From Teratosphaeria epicoccoides (lineage: Eukaryota; Ascomycota; Dothideomycetes; Mycosphaerellales; Teratosphaeriaceae): 64,000 nt of DNA. Both the position numbers and the translations under genes were made by a program. The notes below the pieces were generated by a model that ran no database searches, was not told the origin of the DNA, and was given only the letters and a program-made list of their open reading frames with translations. The stretch spans positions 186,001-250,000 of the forward strand of contig JADDMT010000040.1 in NCBI GenBank assembly GCA_021401465.1, written 5' to 3'. Below, in pieces: positions 1 through 11,331 of the stretch; the first letter of the stretch is position 1, and every line of letters begins with the position of its first letter.

Positions 1-574
1 TGCATGAAGTCAACAAAAGTCAACGCCTCCTCTGAGAAGCATATACCTGGTTGTACATATGGTCGCCTGGGTCCGGGACAGCACCGGAACAATTGGCAAT
101 CCTGACAGCGCGCTGGACTGATTCCATGTTCACGAGCGGCAAAGCAGTGGGATGGTTATATGTTTCCTACTACAACGTGCCAGACCGGTCCGCATAGATC
201 AATTTAGATACGATTGTGCAAATGGTTATCGGGCTCAAGCTACAGCAGCAGCTGACTGGATCAGACGTAAAAGATAGCTCGTCGTGGCTTCCAGAGTCAC
301 TTACCGCAACTTTGAATCGTCAGTCTTGTAATGTATTCTGCGACAGATCATCTTGCACTATCAACTAAACATTAGCATCCCTAGTGATGGGCTGGTTGTT
401 AAAAGGAAGCGCCACAATTCACTGGCCTGTTTTGCCTTGAATTTTGTCTTGAACGCATTTGTCGTCTGATACCTACCAAGTCATGGTTTCACTTGCGGAA
501 GACTACGAGACTTCGCCCTCATTTCATCAATAGCTTGCACATACAGCCAGCATTGAGCGAGGCCTCCGAAGACG
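1..574. other. Intergenic, no gene seen
   Basis: I see no open frame with protein-like composition, no tRNA and no repeat here. It probably holds the old upstream region of the decaying CoA-transferase gene that begins at about 575. Confidence 0.5.
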
Positions 575-2219
575 ATGGGATCCCGTAGGACAAACAAATC
601 ACCATGTGCAGCATGGAACGGGATACTGCAGAACGACTTGATCCCATTTCTGCCCGCGCGGATCAAAGAAGCATCCAAGCTTGTCACATTGACAGGAAAC
701 AGCGACCCCAGTATGCCCGTCAGCTGGCGCTTTGCGGAAAGCATTTCGGCGCTGAAGGCTTTCGAGGCCTCCATGCTCGATGCTTAGTGGGCCAAGAAGT
801 ACAATGTCAAGCTGTTCGAGGTGACCATTGACACTGATCATGCATGTCTCTTCTTCATGTCGCCCCTTTTGACGAAGGTCATTATCGACGGGCAGGCGAC
901 ACCGCTGAGTTTGCCTTCCATTGATGGTGTCCAAAGACACCAGAATGTTGTCGAGCAAATCGCTTCCGATGAACTGGACGACGTAATGAACGAGAAATAT
1001 CAGCAGGCAGGAACGGTCGCTTGGTCGTCTGAGGAGTTCCAGAGGACCGAGCATGATAAGGGGAATGCTCATATCGGGCTGTACTCAAGGGATAAGATCC
1101 CAAGCCATAATCAGCCTGCCTCGTGGTGGCCAGGAAATGCATCGCTGTCTTCGTTTCCCAAGTGGCCTTCGGCTGGGTTAAAGGTGGTTGACCTTACTCG
1201 CGTTCTTACATCGCCAGCCATCATTCGCGGGCTAGCCGAAATGGGAGCAAGTGTGATGCGCATCACAGCGCCTCATCTTACGGATCTGGGAGGCGTGCAC
1301 CAAGATCTCAACTGGGGCAAGTGGAAGGCTAGTCGTGCTTTAAAGACACAGCAAGGTCGAGCTGCCTTGAGAGAGCTGATTCGAAAAGCAGACGTTGTGG
1401 TCGACGGCCACCGTCCCGGTGCCATGGCTCGGAATGGCTTTGGTCGCAATGATATCTTTGAGCTGGTCAAGGAACGCGATCGAGGCCTGACTCTTGTACG
1501 CGAGAACTGCTATGGCTGGCATGGCCCATGGGCGCACCGTAGCGGGTGGCAACAGATCAGTGATGCTTGTTGTGGCGTCTCCATGCGTTACGGACAAGCG
1601 ATGGGTAATGATGAAGCCGTGCCGCCAGTGTTTCCCAATTCCGACTTTTAGTAAGCTGCATCGACCTCATGCACACTATCAGCACTGGTGTGATTGGCAG
1701 TGCGGCGACCCTTCATGCACTGGTTCAACGAGCCGAAGAGGGCGGATCATACAGTGTCGATGTATGCACATTTGCACATTGCGAAGGACATGACTGACGT
1801 AGATCCAGGTTTCTTTGAACTACTACTCCCAATGGCTCGTCCAATCCGTCGGCGAGTATCCGGAAGACATTTGGTCGCAACTATGGCAGCGGCATGGCTC
1901 GCCCATCTTCCGCCATTACCATTCGATGCAGTACATTCTACCGGCCATGATGAGTCCCGTGGCCAAGCATGACAGCAACACTTTCCTCAAGCCCGAGTTC
2001 TTCGAGCAGCGGCATTCTAAAGCAGTTGGCCAGACGTTCGTCCAGGTAAAGCCCATCGCCCACTCTTCAAATGCTGTCGACTCGGCATATAACAGCGGCA
2101 CTCGCACAAATGGCGTTGATCGGACCCCGCTAAGTCACCTAGCAGTGTGTTACTTGACCGCGGAGACCATTACACACATGGTGGCCCTGCTCGTCGATTC
2201 ACGGTATCACTGTATGTAG
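575..2219 (+). pseudogene. CoA-transferase family III (CaiB/BaiF), decaying
   Basis: Family III CoA-transferases move CoA between acyl thioesters and free acids. The central and C-terminal parts are well preserved: 'AGLKVVDLTRVLTSPAI', 'DLNWGKWKA', 'ADVVVDGHRPG', 'VRENCYGWHGPW' and, after splicing, 'LNYYSQWLV'. Two introns can be placed. 1651-1682 is only 32 bp; 1762-1808 is 47 bp with a TGACTGAC branch site. Both restore the frame, giving 'FPNSDFYTGVIG' and 'YSVDVSLNYYSQW'. Damage: an in-frame TAG at 785-787 splits the N-terminal part (575-784) from the rest, and after 'LFFMSPLLTKV' about 50 residues that the family normally has before the 'EKYQQAGT' segment are missing. A shorter product starting at ATG 821 (443 residues) is conceivable. 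The family call is strong; the pseudogene call rests on the stop plus the gap. Confidence 0.75.
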
Positions 2220-2578
2220 CGAACCGCGAGTGTCAAATTTCATTAAGCTTTGCAAGGGCAGCAGCCACTGCATGCTATTCGCTTCCCCATACCCCGAGAT
2301 TACTCGCACCGCAAACATCGAACTCACGTCCAAACAAGACATATGATGACACGAGGCTGCAGCCCAGAATGATGCCACACGGGTCATCGTGGTGAAGACG
2401 CGTTCTGTGGGAGCTGAGCCAAGCCGCAGATCTCATAGTCGATACGAAAACGCTGCAGGGCTCAAGCCATGGGTGTGGGCACACGTATACATGCCGCGGG
2501 CGCTCCCTGTCCGTCCTTCTCTGCTGCTGGCCTGTACCTCAGCGTCGACGATGCATTGACGGGCGAGCGGTCGCGAGC

Positions 2579-3396
2579 ATGTGTACGGCGAGCGCGTATA
2601 CCAGAAGGCTGCTCGTGCCCCTATGGACCCTTCACATCTTCTTTGACTTGATCTTGATATTCGCAATGATCTACTTGATGTTGAATACTTCTGGAAATAC
2701 TGGCAAACCCATACCTGCGTAAGCAAGCAGACACGTCGGCAGAAGGGGCAAGGCATTTTGACATGAATAGCAGATCCTACGACGCCTCGTTCGCATTCTT
2801 CTCTGCATGCATCATTACTGAGCCTCTTGAAGTAATCCTCCACAGCTTCGAGGTACTTAAGCCTTGGACATATCTGGCGTTCCAAGTTGGCAAGGCACTC
2901 TTCTGGAGCATATATCTCCCGATTGCTATCGCAAGGCCTGTAGGTGGGGAGAGAGGCACCGAGTGGCTGGTATTCATCATTGTTGTCATCGCAGTCACGT
3001 ACGTCTACCCAGAGATCGACGCACTGAACAAGAACTAAAGCTCCAAACAGTCTCACCTACCATGCAAGTCTCGTATACGCAGTAGTCGTCTTCAAGCGCT
3101 GGCGCAGAACAGATCGTTACGGTCAAAATGTCCAAGACGAGCATGGCGCAGGAAATCTCGCAGACCTTACACCCAGTCTCGACGCAATAGTCCAGTCCTA
3201 CGCAGATAGAGCCAGCGTTGACAAGGCGGACAAGAAGATCCAGGGCCCTCATCAGTCCGGGCCTCCGAGTTACGAAGATTCGACTCGTACCACCCACCAC
3301 GCTTCGCTCCGTAGCTCCGACTCGCGCACGACCAGTGGGAGCTCGTTGTGCATTTCCAGACGAGTCTCGCAGCCTGCGTCGCCGATACTGCGTTGA
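2579..3396 (+). CDS. Hypothetical four-helix membrane protein
   Basis: Three exons (2579-2718, 2774-2998, 3069-3396) join into a 230-residue protein. Intron 1 (2719-2773) starts GTAAGC and ends GCAG. Intron 2 (2999-3068) starts GTACGT and ends CAAG, and reading through it would stop translation. Four hydrophobic segments follow one another: around 'LHIFFDLILIFAMIYLML', 'FAFFSACIITEPLEVIL', 'YLAFQVGKALFWSIYLPIA' and 'WLVFIIVVIAVTLVYAVVV'. A basic stretch and a polar Ser/Thr-rich tail of about 100 residues come next. This layout matches small fungal four-TM proteins of unknown role. I do not recognise a named family. The start at 2579 (MCTASAYTRRLL) is the first Met in the spliced frame and sits just before helix 1. 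The exon structure is inferred but keeps frame and topology, which supports a real gene. Confidence 0.6.
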
Positions 3397-4880
3397 ATGA
3401 GATTTCGAGCGATTTCGACAGAGTCTTGTGGGAATAGGAAGGCTCGAGCAGCCACCGATGTGCATCTGTCCGCGGGGATGACTAGCTAACAATGACCGGG
3501 ATGACACCTTGCTCGCTGGGCACTTCTCTTGTCCAACAAGCGACAAGGCGCGCTAATGCCAATCCCATCGAGCGGCCCCGAAGCACTATCACGGCTAGAC
3601 ATCTGAAAGCGATCGCCAGAGCACCAACCACGACGACCTTCACGTTGAGTATCGAACGCACAAAGGTCTTTCCTGCACGAACCACATGCATCGCATGGGT
3701 ACCTTCAGAGGTCAAGTCGGCCGTTTCTTTGCACGCCAGCCCGACCATCAACGCTCTATTGAGCATCGTAAGAGAGGGATAGCAGCGCGATATATGATGA
3801 GGAGCTAGCTTGCGAAGCAGCTCTCTGTCCCTTTTGGTTGGGTGAAGCACGTAACGCATTTGTCTCATGGAGCTCCGTCTGGCACTATCGGTAGCCCTTT
3901 GACAATCACCAGAAGGATGGTCAAGAGGGCTGTGAGCTGATTTTGGGGCTCTGATCATCTTGGGAGTGCGTGCTTCGGGTGAGCTCGATCGTTGTTCCCG
4001 GTGGATCCAGGTCATGTGAGGTGCAAGGAACGAGAAAATGGGTGGGCCAGCGGTGAGGCAGTTCTTTCTATTGAGAGGAATGCCGACACCTGCAATGCTT
4101 CAATTTAGACGCGGAGATTGGTGGCGCCCGTGAAACATGCAGAAGCTTGGCAAGCATGCAGTAGCCGTAACGCGATGAATTCGGACGTTGCTCAATTCGA
4201 GGACCCGCACAAATGCCAACATATGTCGTTGCAATCGGCATAAATGCATATGTTTTCATTGCACGCTCCTCGGTCTGGAAGCAATCCAACCCACGCGGTC
4301 GTACAGACGCCGCTCACGCATCGGTCACACGAATCTCACTCTCCAGCGTACGGTTGGGCCCGTGGTATTCTACCCGACAGTCACTCGATGAATCACCAGC
4401 TTGAGTTTGAACGTCGATAGTAGTGATCGACAAAGCAGCAGCGTGCGCGTTAAGAATTACCGTCGCAAGGAATGCATTCATCAGTGACCAGGCCTAGGGA
4501 AGTGCGGAGTGCCATGAAGTCCGGGAGCTTCACCACGTGGACCAGAGGGAATTCGGCCAGTGTTAGGTTTCTGAAGCTGTCGAGTATCTGATAAGGTTCG
4601 GTGGTAGTCTTTTGACACGTTGGATAGTATGGTTTCCGAGCAAAAAAGAGAGCCAGCGATCCCAAACGCAAATCGAACCTTTTGGGTCTTGGACAGCGGG
4701 GCTGCTGAAGTGTCCACAGGCACACGTCGGTGGCAGGTGATGTGAGCTCCACAGCTCCGTCAACGCACTTGCCAGTATTGCTGGTGATATCATAGGCTCC
4801 AAAGTCTCACGACTGCAGGCAAGATGGACGAATTCAGGCCTCAACAGCTTTGAAAATGGCGCATACAATACACCTTCCCA
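3397..4880. other. Intergenic, no supported gene
   Basis: A minus-strand frame at 3482-4015 (177 codons) has a hydrophobic patch (VVVVGALAIAF), and a plus-strand frame at 3492-3782 overlaps it. Neither resembles a known protein and they exclude each other, so I call neither. The rest (4016-4880) shows nothing beyond the likely 3' flank of the F-box gene. Confidence 0.4.
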
Positions 4881-6779
4881 CTAATCATCCGGGTACTCAT
4901 CCCTAATATTACTTACAAACCTCCCCACCTCCCCGTCCCACCTCTTAAAGTACCTCCCCGCGAGCGACATCAGCGTCTCTGGCGGCTCCACTCCAGCAGC
5001 GCCCACATCTTGAATGTTCTCTTCCGCAACATATCTAATTGTCTTGTCATCCGCGCTATAAGTCGCGTTAGCTTGCCCTCTGCTCGCCGGCGCAACGAGT
5101 GCGTAGTAGTATACTGACACGACATTGTAGAACGGCTGGTCTCTACCCCTCGGCAGCTCATCGACCCGCATCTGCTCGATCCAACGCGTCTCGGCGTTGC
5201 ATTTCGTGTCCCAGCCGACGACGATGGCGTTGTAGCCGTAACGGCGGTGTTGGAAGTGCGTTCCGATCTTGAATGCGGGGCCAGATTCTCCTGGGATGGA
5301 GCGGGAGATTATGTCGTTGCCGCGTTTAGGGCGAGGTGATGGTGCTTTTGCGTTGGAGTCGGCGAGGCGCGCGGAGGTGATGAGGTGCATCAGGACGTGG
5401 TACTCACGCTCGCCTTGGAACATAGGGACGATAATCTCTTCGATGGGGCCTAGGTCTTCTGGGAAGTGGGACTGGTAGTGTTCCATCAGATATGGGAGGC
5501 ATTGGCGGCGCCGGTGGAGAGTGGCGGCTTGATCACCGCTGTCGCCAAGTACAAGCATAGACCACAGCATGCTGTACCATGCAGACTCGGTGTCGGGGAA
5601 ACTGTTGCGGCGTGTAGTACCACGCTGGCGGTCGCGAGCTTCTTGAACCGAGTTCATGATATTCCTACCAGTGCGCTGTGCCATATTCAGCATAGTCGTG
5701 GGTGCGAGGTGGATGTTATGCTGAGCGATTGGCGCACCCATTTGCGACAGACGGAGAATAAAGTGCGACCGCGGCACTTCATCTGCAGTGCGCCACGGGT
5801 CCATGTGCATGGTGTCTGCTGGGTCTTCAGGAGATAGTTCGCCTGCGGATCGTGGCCTCCCGTCCAAATCGGTATCTGCGGGACGTTCGATCACAACATG
5901 GACGTGGCCAGGAAAGTTCGATGGCTTTGCATTGATGCCGAGTCTCCTTGCTATGGCACAATAAATAGCTGCCGATTGCAAAGGCAGACTTGTGCGAGGC
6001 TCATCAAACAACACCATGCTTATGAAGTTGTTGCGCAAGTTATGATAGTCTTCAGAACTCGTGTTGCCCACCAAGTGCTCTGCTCTGACGAATCGTGCGA
6101 CCTGCACTGCCTTCCGCCGGATGCTCAGCTCATCAAAATCGGGATCCCTTGCGCGTACGCGATCAGCAATACGATCCAGCTCCTTGTTCATGTCCTGAAG
6201 GTCGCCTCTTCTGTCGCCAAGCACGAATAGGTCGTATGCTCCAAGGACCTCCTCCAGGCTCACCATCTGCTGTCGCTGCAACCTTGACCACTTCTGCAGC
6301 GCGGTCTCGCGGTGGATCTGGCCAAGAATCGCATTTGCATAGTGTCTTCTCGCCAATACATCTTCAGCATCGTCAGGTGTCTCGTCTCTGAGCTTGGCCA
6401 GCAAATCCTTGACGTCGTAGCCCAACTTTGAGATAGACTCGATGCGCTGGATGCGGTATTGCTGCGTCTGTAGCAGCTTATTGAATGTGTCCAATGCTTC
6501 TCTGTCGGTCTTTTGTCGTTCTTGATATAGCTGTCGCCACTTTGTCTGCGCGATCGGCTGCTGAAGTCTCTCCTGCAACTCATGTCGTGCCTCCCAATAC
6601 TTCCACTCTTGAACGCAATATCGGCGCCATGCCAGCGGTTCGTATGTGATTTTGTTCCCGCGCCTGCTGGTCGAGCCGAACGAGACGCTGTCTGCCGGGG
6701 TCAAGTAGGCAACAATCGCTTCGACGAGCTCGTCCGGCAATTTGGTAAATTGATCGATGGCGCTGACGGTTGCGGCCAT
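4881..6779 (-). CDS. F-box protein, FBXO21-like (F-box, SirB1-like, YccV-like)
   Basis: Single exon, 632 residues. The N-terminus carries an F-box ('KLPDELVEAIVAYLTPADSV', about residues 13-33), the Skp1-binding module of SCF ubiquitin ligases. The middle (about 190-380) resembles the SirB1/transglutaminase-like core seen in FBXO21 ('NFISMVLFDEPRTSLPLQSA', 'IYCAIARRLGINA', 'PGHVHVVI'). The C-terminal part (about 500-600) is a YccV/HspQ-like domain ('FKIGTHFQHRRYGYNAIVVG', then 'DTKCNAETRWIEQM'). This three-domain order is that of animal FBXO21 and its fungal relatives, so the role is probably substrate recruitment to an SCF E3 ligase. The substrate is unknown. It is divergent from the Sec14-like gene at 7385, with about 600 bp between the starts. 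Confidence 0.85.
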   Translation of the reverse strand: MAATVSAIDQFTKLPDELVEAIVAYLTPADSVSFGSTSRRGNKITYEPLAWRRYCVQEWKYWEARHELQERLQQPIAQTKWRQLYQERQKTDREALDTFNKLLQTQQYRIQRIESISKLGYDVKDLLAKLRDETPDDAEDVLARRHYANAILGQIHRETALQKWSRLQRQQMVSLEEVLGAYDLFVLGDRRGDLQDMNKELDRIADRVRARDPDFDELSIRRKAVQVARFVRAEHLVGNTSSEDYHNLRNNFISMVLFDEPRTSLPLQSAAIYCAIARRLGINAKPSNFPGHVHVVIERPADTDLDGRPRSAGELSPEDPADTMHMDPWRTADEVPRSHFILRLSQMGAPIAQHNIHLAPTTMLNMAQRTGRNIMNSVQEARDRQRGTTRRNSFPDTESAWYSMLWSMLVLGDSGDQAATLHRRRQCLPYLMEHYQSHFPEDLGPIEEIIVPMFQGEREYHVLMHLITSARLADSNAKAPSPRPKRGNDIISRSIPGESGPAFKIGTHFQHRRYGYNAIVVGWDTKCNAETRWIEQMRVDELPRGRDQPFYNVVSVYYYALVAPASRGQANATYSADDKTIRYVAEENIQDVGAAGVEPPETLMSLAGRYFKRWDGEVGRFVSNIRDEYPDD

Positions 6780-7384
6780 GTTTGCGAACCTGGAAGGCCT
6801 CTAGTCTTGTGTCATATGATTGGCTGGGGTAGTGATCAAAGGCATGCGACTGTCAAGATAGAATCGATGATATGCGCTAACGAATGAGGAAGGAGCAAAT
6901 CAAATGACGACAGCAGGACTCGCTGACTCATCAAGCAATCCAAAGGACCAAGACAAGGACCAATACTCATACTGTCACATCATCGCATGCCAGATGGCTC
7001 TGGTCAAGGTGACCCATGCATGACCGCATACGCTGACTGGACATGTCTCTGCGCTCGTGTAGATATCTGACGGAACATTTCCTTTTCTCAGTCCACGATT
7101 ACTGTAATAATGGATGACGGATATTCGAGTTCCGAAACAAAGCCCAAAGGCCCGAAACGTCGGGTTATGCATATCTTATTAATGAGCCATATGACGTCTC
7201 TGGAGCGGTAGTTAATGAGTATGTAGACAGGAATGACCTCCTGCAGGTACCTTCTCCCTTACGGAGTTCAATCTAATGCCAGTTGTGAAATTGTCACCTA
7301 TGTCCATCACAAACGTCGCTATCCGGCTGTAGTGTAGAGTCAGCCTGTGTCCTCCACCCGTCATGACTGGACAGGAACTGCAAC
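6780..7384. promoter_or_regulatory. Shared upstream region of the F-box and Sec14-like genes
   Basis: This 605-bp gap lies between two divergently transcribed genes and must hold both promoters. I see no open frame of note and no motif I would name with confidence. Confidence 0.45.
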
Positions 7385-9500
7385 ATGGGGGCCAGCTGCA
7401 ACGTGTGGAATCGTTCCAGGTGGGTCGGCCAGCGCGTAAGAAGAGACAATGGCGCGCGTGATTGCTAATTGCTACTTCTCCCGACATAGTGGCCCTCGGG
7501 CCATGTTGGACACCTTGGCGAGAGTCAAAAGGCATCATTAGCTGCCTTCAAGGAACTCTGCCAGCGAAAAGGCTACTTTGTCGCAGCATCCGAAGATGGT
7601 AGGGAGCCGGCATCCCACGATGATGAGACTCTTCTGCGATATTTGCGAGCACGGAAATTCGTGCCAGAAGAGGCCTTTGGGCAATTCAAGGATACGGAAG
7701 ATTGGCGCAGTGAGAATCAGCTAGACACGCTGTACGAGACCATCGACATCAATGAGTATGAGCAGACAAGGAGGCTCTATCCGCAATGGACAGGTCGGAG
7801 AGACAAGCGTGGCATACCATTCTATGTCTACGAGGTACAACATGTCGACTCCAAAGCCGTGAGCGCATATACCAGCGACAAGGATGCCAAGAACTCGGGT
7901 CCATCAACGACATCGAAAGTGCCGCGAAAGATGCTGAGACTGTTTGCGCTATACGAGAACTTGTGTCGCTTCGTCCTGCCGTTATGCTCTGCGATACCAG
8001 GCAGGCCCAACGGCGAGAGTCCCATCAGTCAGAGCAGCAACTTGGTCGATCTCAGTAAAGTTGGGTTTACCAAGTTCTGGTCATTGCGGAATCACATGAG
8101 CGATGCGTCGAAGCTGGCAACTGCGCACTATCCTGAGACGTTGGATCGCATTTTCGTTGTTGGCGCACCGAGCTTCTTTCCTACTGTTTGGGAGTGGGCG
8201 AAGAGATGGTTCGATCCGATCACGGTCGTGAGTTGCGACTGCTTGGTCTGATATTGCGCGGCCAGTGCTGATCAGGACATAGTCCAAAATCTTCATTCTG
8301 TCGGAAAAGAACATGAAATCGACACTCGAAAAGTATCTCGATCTCGACAGTGTACCCAAAAAGTATGGAGGCAACCTTGAATGGCAGTTTGGCGACATGC
8401 CCTTCCTCGAGCCACAAATCGCGCAAAGCCTGCGGTGGAAGGAGCACGTTGAGGAGAAAGGACATAAGACGCTGCCGATAGGACCCATCAAGTGGCAGTA
8501 CGATGAAGATGGCGACCTCGTGGCAACGGCGATTGGCACAGAGGACGGCAAGCCTCGCAGTACGGTTATAGCGGGTTTGCATACTGAAGCTGGCATTGCT
8601 CGCTTAGCCTTGTCCCCCGGCCGGCAGGAAAAGACCTCGTTGTTTACGACAATGAGTGGAGCGCATCAGGCTAAGAGCCCATCTGCAAGCGCTGGAAATA
8701 CAAAGCCTGCCGGAGCTTCTATAGGTTCGGCCAACACTTCTCAGCAAGCTCCTCCACCTTCGTCCGCGACTGCCGCTGTTAATTCTACATCCCAAGCAGC
8801 GCCTGCAGCAGTCGCCGGCGGCGCCGCCGCAGCAGGTGGTGTCATGGCTCTGTCAAACGGCGTCGTGGTGCCAGCTAACGCGAGTCAACAAGCCAAGACC
8901 GACCACGCCGACCCGCTCCTCAGTAAAGGCAAGGCTGACGGTTCTGCCGTCCCAGACAGCTCCCGAGCAGGCACAGATACAATTCCGTACCGGGAAAACA
9001 ACTCGTTGCGATCGTCTTCAGATCCGCAAAGTCCTGGTGTGCATCCGGACACCGGCGCCGCGATTCCACCTGAAGATCTCAGGCAAGGTACAAGTTCCAC
9101 TCGCTTCGAGCAACAGCATGGGACGCACGTGCAAGATCAGCTCGCGGAAGGGACTCCGCAAACCAAGATCGACTCTCAAGGTGAGAAGCAAGGCATCATG
9201 GAGCCCAACACGGTCGGGCAGGCTCCGAAAGAACACCCGATGCCGGAGCCGGAGGAGCCGCAGCAGGGTATTGTCGATCAGGCGAAGGGATATGCGGGTG
9301 CAGCGTATCAGCAGGCTGCGGCGCTGCCGGCTACGGTCATGAGCGCGGTTGGCCTGGGTGGCGAGAAGAGAGAGGAGGAAACGAAGACGGAGGACGGAAT
9401 GAAGGACGACCCGGAGGTGGACAATATGGATGCGATGCAGGTGGAGGAATTTTTGAGGCATAAGAATATGAGTCAACCGCAGCCGCCGGGTAATAAGTAG
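7385..9500 (+). CDS. Sec14-family CRAL-TRIO lipid-transfer protein with long disordered tail
   Basis: Modelled as three exons (7385-7435, 7490-8227, 8283-9500), 668 residues. Intron 7436-7489 (GTAAGA...CATAG, branch GCTAAT) and intron 8228-8282 (GTGAGT...CATAG, branch GCTGAT) keep frame; the second joins 'WFDPITV' to 'SKIFILSEKN'. CRAL-TRIO-N is seen at about 40-75 ('DDETLLRYLRARKF'). The lipid-binding CRAL-TRIO fold follows ('RDKRGIPFYVYEV', 'ATAHYPETLDRIFVVGAPS', 'KYGGNLEW'). Sec14 proteins exchange phosphatidylinositol and phosphatidylcholine between membranes. After about residue 380 the protein is low-complexity (Ala/Gly/Ser/Pro/Gln rich) with an acidic end. The family is certain. The first exon is the weakest part: it adds only 17 residues, and another upstream start is possible. 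Confidence 0.85.
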
Positions 9501-10313
9501 AGTGAGGGATGGATGTTCTGTTCTTGAGTAGGGCGTGCTTGGTCAGCTGGTCGCTCGCCGCTTAGAATTGTTGTTACCGCCGAGGGTGTAATAGGTTAAA
9601 GGGAGAGTATGAGCTTCGAGCACATTGAAAGCGCAGGCCAGGCGGCAGCACACTTGCCCAGGATCAATGTCGAGATCCCTAATAATCCGTGCTGTCAATA
9701 CTCTTCTTCGACTGAACACTGCATGAAAGCCTGCGGAGGCCGATCAAAAGCCTGAGGGACGTTGCGATACCCGCGACCGCTGGCCTTGTACAAATGTGGC
9801 ATTTTGTAAGCGGGCAGGGTGAGGTTGTGGGCTGACATTTTGGCAGTCTGGTTTCATCAACGGTCACGAGCACGCGCTCAAGCCCCCGATGCCCTACAGC
9901 AGATGCCTTCAGTACTCCTAGGAACTCTGCTGCGACAAGGATTAATTGCATTGACAATTCTCTGCTGCGCCTTCCCGACGCCCTGGTCTCGCGAGCTGTG
10001 CCTTCCCGTCTCGAATTCCTAGACCTGGTCTCACGGAACGTCCACCAGACATGTCATGCGATTCTGCACAGACACACGGCTTGGACGACATCGCGTACAT
10101 CTCACGGTGACAGAGGTCAAGCTTTGGCAAATCGATGTATCGACGGATGGTCATTTAATAAAAGAGGAAGGTGCATTCCACGGGCTGTGTCAGACCTTGC
10201 TTCGACATCAGTCGTTCGCCAACCACGCGACGCGGTATCGAAAAGGACATCGATCTGCAATTTTTATGCAATCTCGCTCCATCTCCCCACTCCATACATC
10301 AGCTTCGTTTGTC
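9501..10313. other. Intergenic, no gene seen
   Basis: It holds the 3' flank of the Sec14-like gene and the promoter of the small secreted protein gene at 10314. Open frames here are short and have no protein-like features. Confidence 0.45.
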
Positions 10314-10859
10314 ATGGCGACAAGAATCCTCACGACGCTACTGGCCTTCACCACCATCGCCTCCACCGCCACGATCAAGGACTTGCTCCCACCAGCGACA
10401 TTCGGGTCCGTCAACTCGGACAACAACATCAAGAGGCGCGCAGTCGGCGGCGTAACCCTCAGCACAGGCAAGAACTTCTCCGGCAGCAAAGTCTATGTCG
10501 ATCTGCCGGTGGAGAAATGCATCAATCTGAACGACTAGTACGTCCCTTTTCATCGTCACTGAGTGATCGTGATCCACAGCATACTAATGATTGGCTTTCC
10601 CGTAGTGCGGGCGATACTCTGTCTTTCCAGCCGGATCCTGGTACCGAGTGTTACCTTATGCAGTAAGTGTCCATTCATTCCTGTCGATTGTGAGTATCCT
10701 GGACTCAACAGCGACAATAGAGGCAAATGCAATGAAGAGCTTCCATACGCCGACATATACGACAACAGTACAGACGTTGGTGACTTGAGCACTTATTCCT
10801 GGATCAAGAAATGTCAAAGCTACATTTGCTTCCAGGCGCTTTACTACTCGAACGTTTGA
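10314..10859 (+). CDS. Small secreted protein with probable Kex2 propeptide
   Basis: Three exons (10314-10537, 10606-10662, 10712-10859) give 142 residues. Intron 10538-10605 has an ACTAAT branch site and CGTAG acceptor; intron 10663-10711 starts GTAAGT and ends CAACAG. The N-terminus is a clean signal peptide (MATRILTTLLAFTTIASTA). A dibasic KR site at 'DNNIKRRAVGG' (about residues 36-46) looks like a Kex2 cleavage point. The predicted mature part has five cysteines (in 'EKCINL', 'TECYL', 'GKCNEE', 'KKCQSY', 'YICFQ') and ends 'ALYYSNV'. I recognise no family. Small size, secretion signal and cysteines are what one sees in fungal effector candidates and in general secreted proteins; no function can be assigned from sequence. 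Confidence 0.7.
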
Positions 10860-11331
10860 GGCATTACGTCGAGCCTCAGCGATGGACTCGAGTAGGAGCA
10901 CCGCCATGTGTGTGGCAGGCCAGGCGTCCAACAAGGATGCGACTTGATGAACATTGGTATTTCAATTGGACTGTATACTTCTAGTATCTGGCTCCTGCCG
11001 GGCTGGGAGGATTCAATATAATTATATTGCTGAATATGCCCGGTGCATGCCCAATCTTGCTTGCCAATCAGTATCATTCTGGGTTGGTGTGTCCTCTGTC
11101 GATGCCCTGCAAGCGGTGACTTCGCCGATTGGGCTTACAAGCATTACGTGTCTTCGCTGCTATACGCGTTCGTCGTTCACATAAAAGTGACAGCCGCTCA
11201 AGGTGTCTCGGGCATCGGGACTGGCGGGTTTGCGTGGTCGATCTTCACGCCAGTCTTGCGCATGAAATGCGCCAATGACACGCTACGAGCAAGGTCAGCC
11301 ACGGTCTTCGAGCGTGTCCTGTCGATGCGAC
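10860..11331. other. Intergenic, convergent 3' regions
   Basis: This lies between the 3' end of the secreted protein gene (+) and the 3' end of the acetyltransferase gene (-). I see no gene here. Confidence 0.5.

Noticed and set aside
2433..3056. 207-codon minus-strand open frame
   Set aside because: It lies opposite the spliced four-helix protein gene, and its composition (Arg/Cys/Ser rich) is that of a shadow.
3482..4015. 177-codon minus-strand open frame with a hydrophobic patch
   Set aside because: It overlaps a plus-strand frame, has no second feature and no recognisable family.
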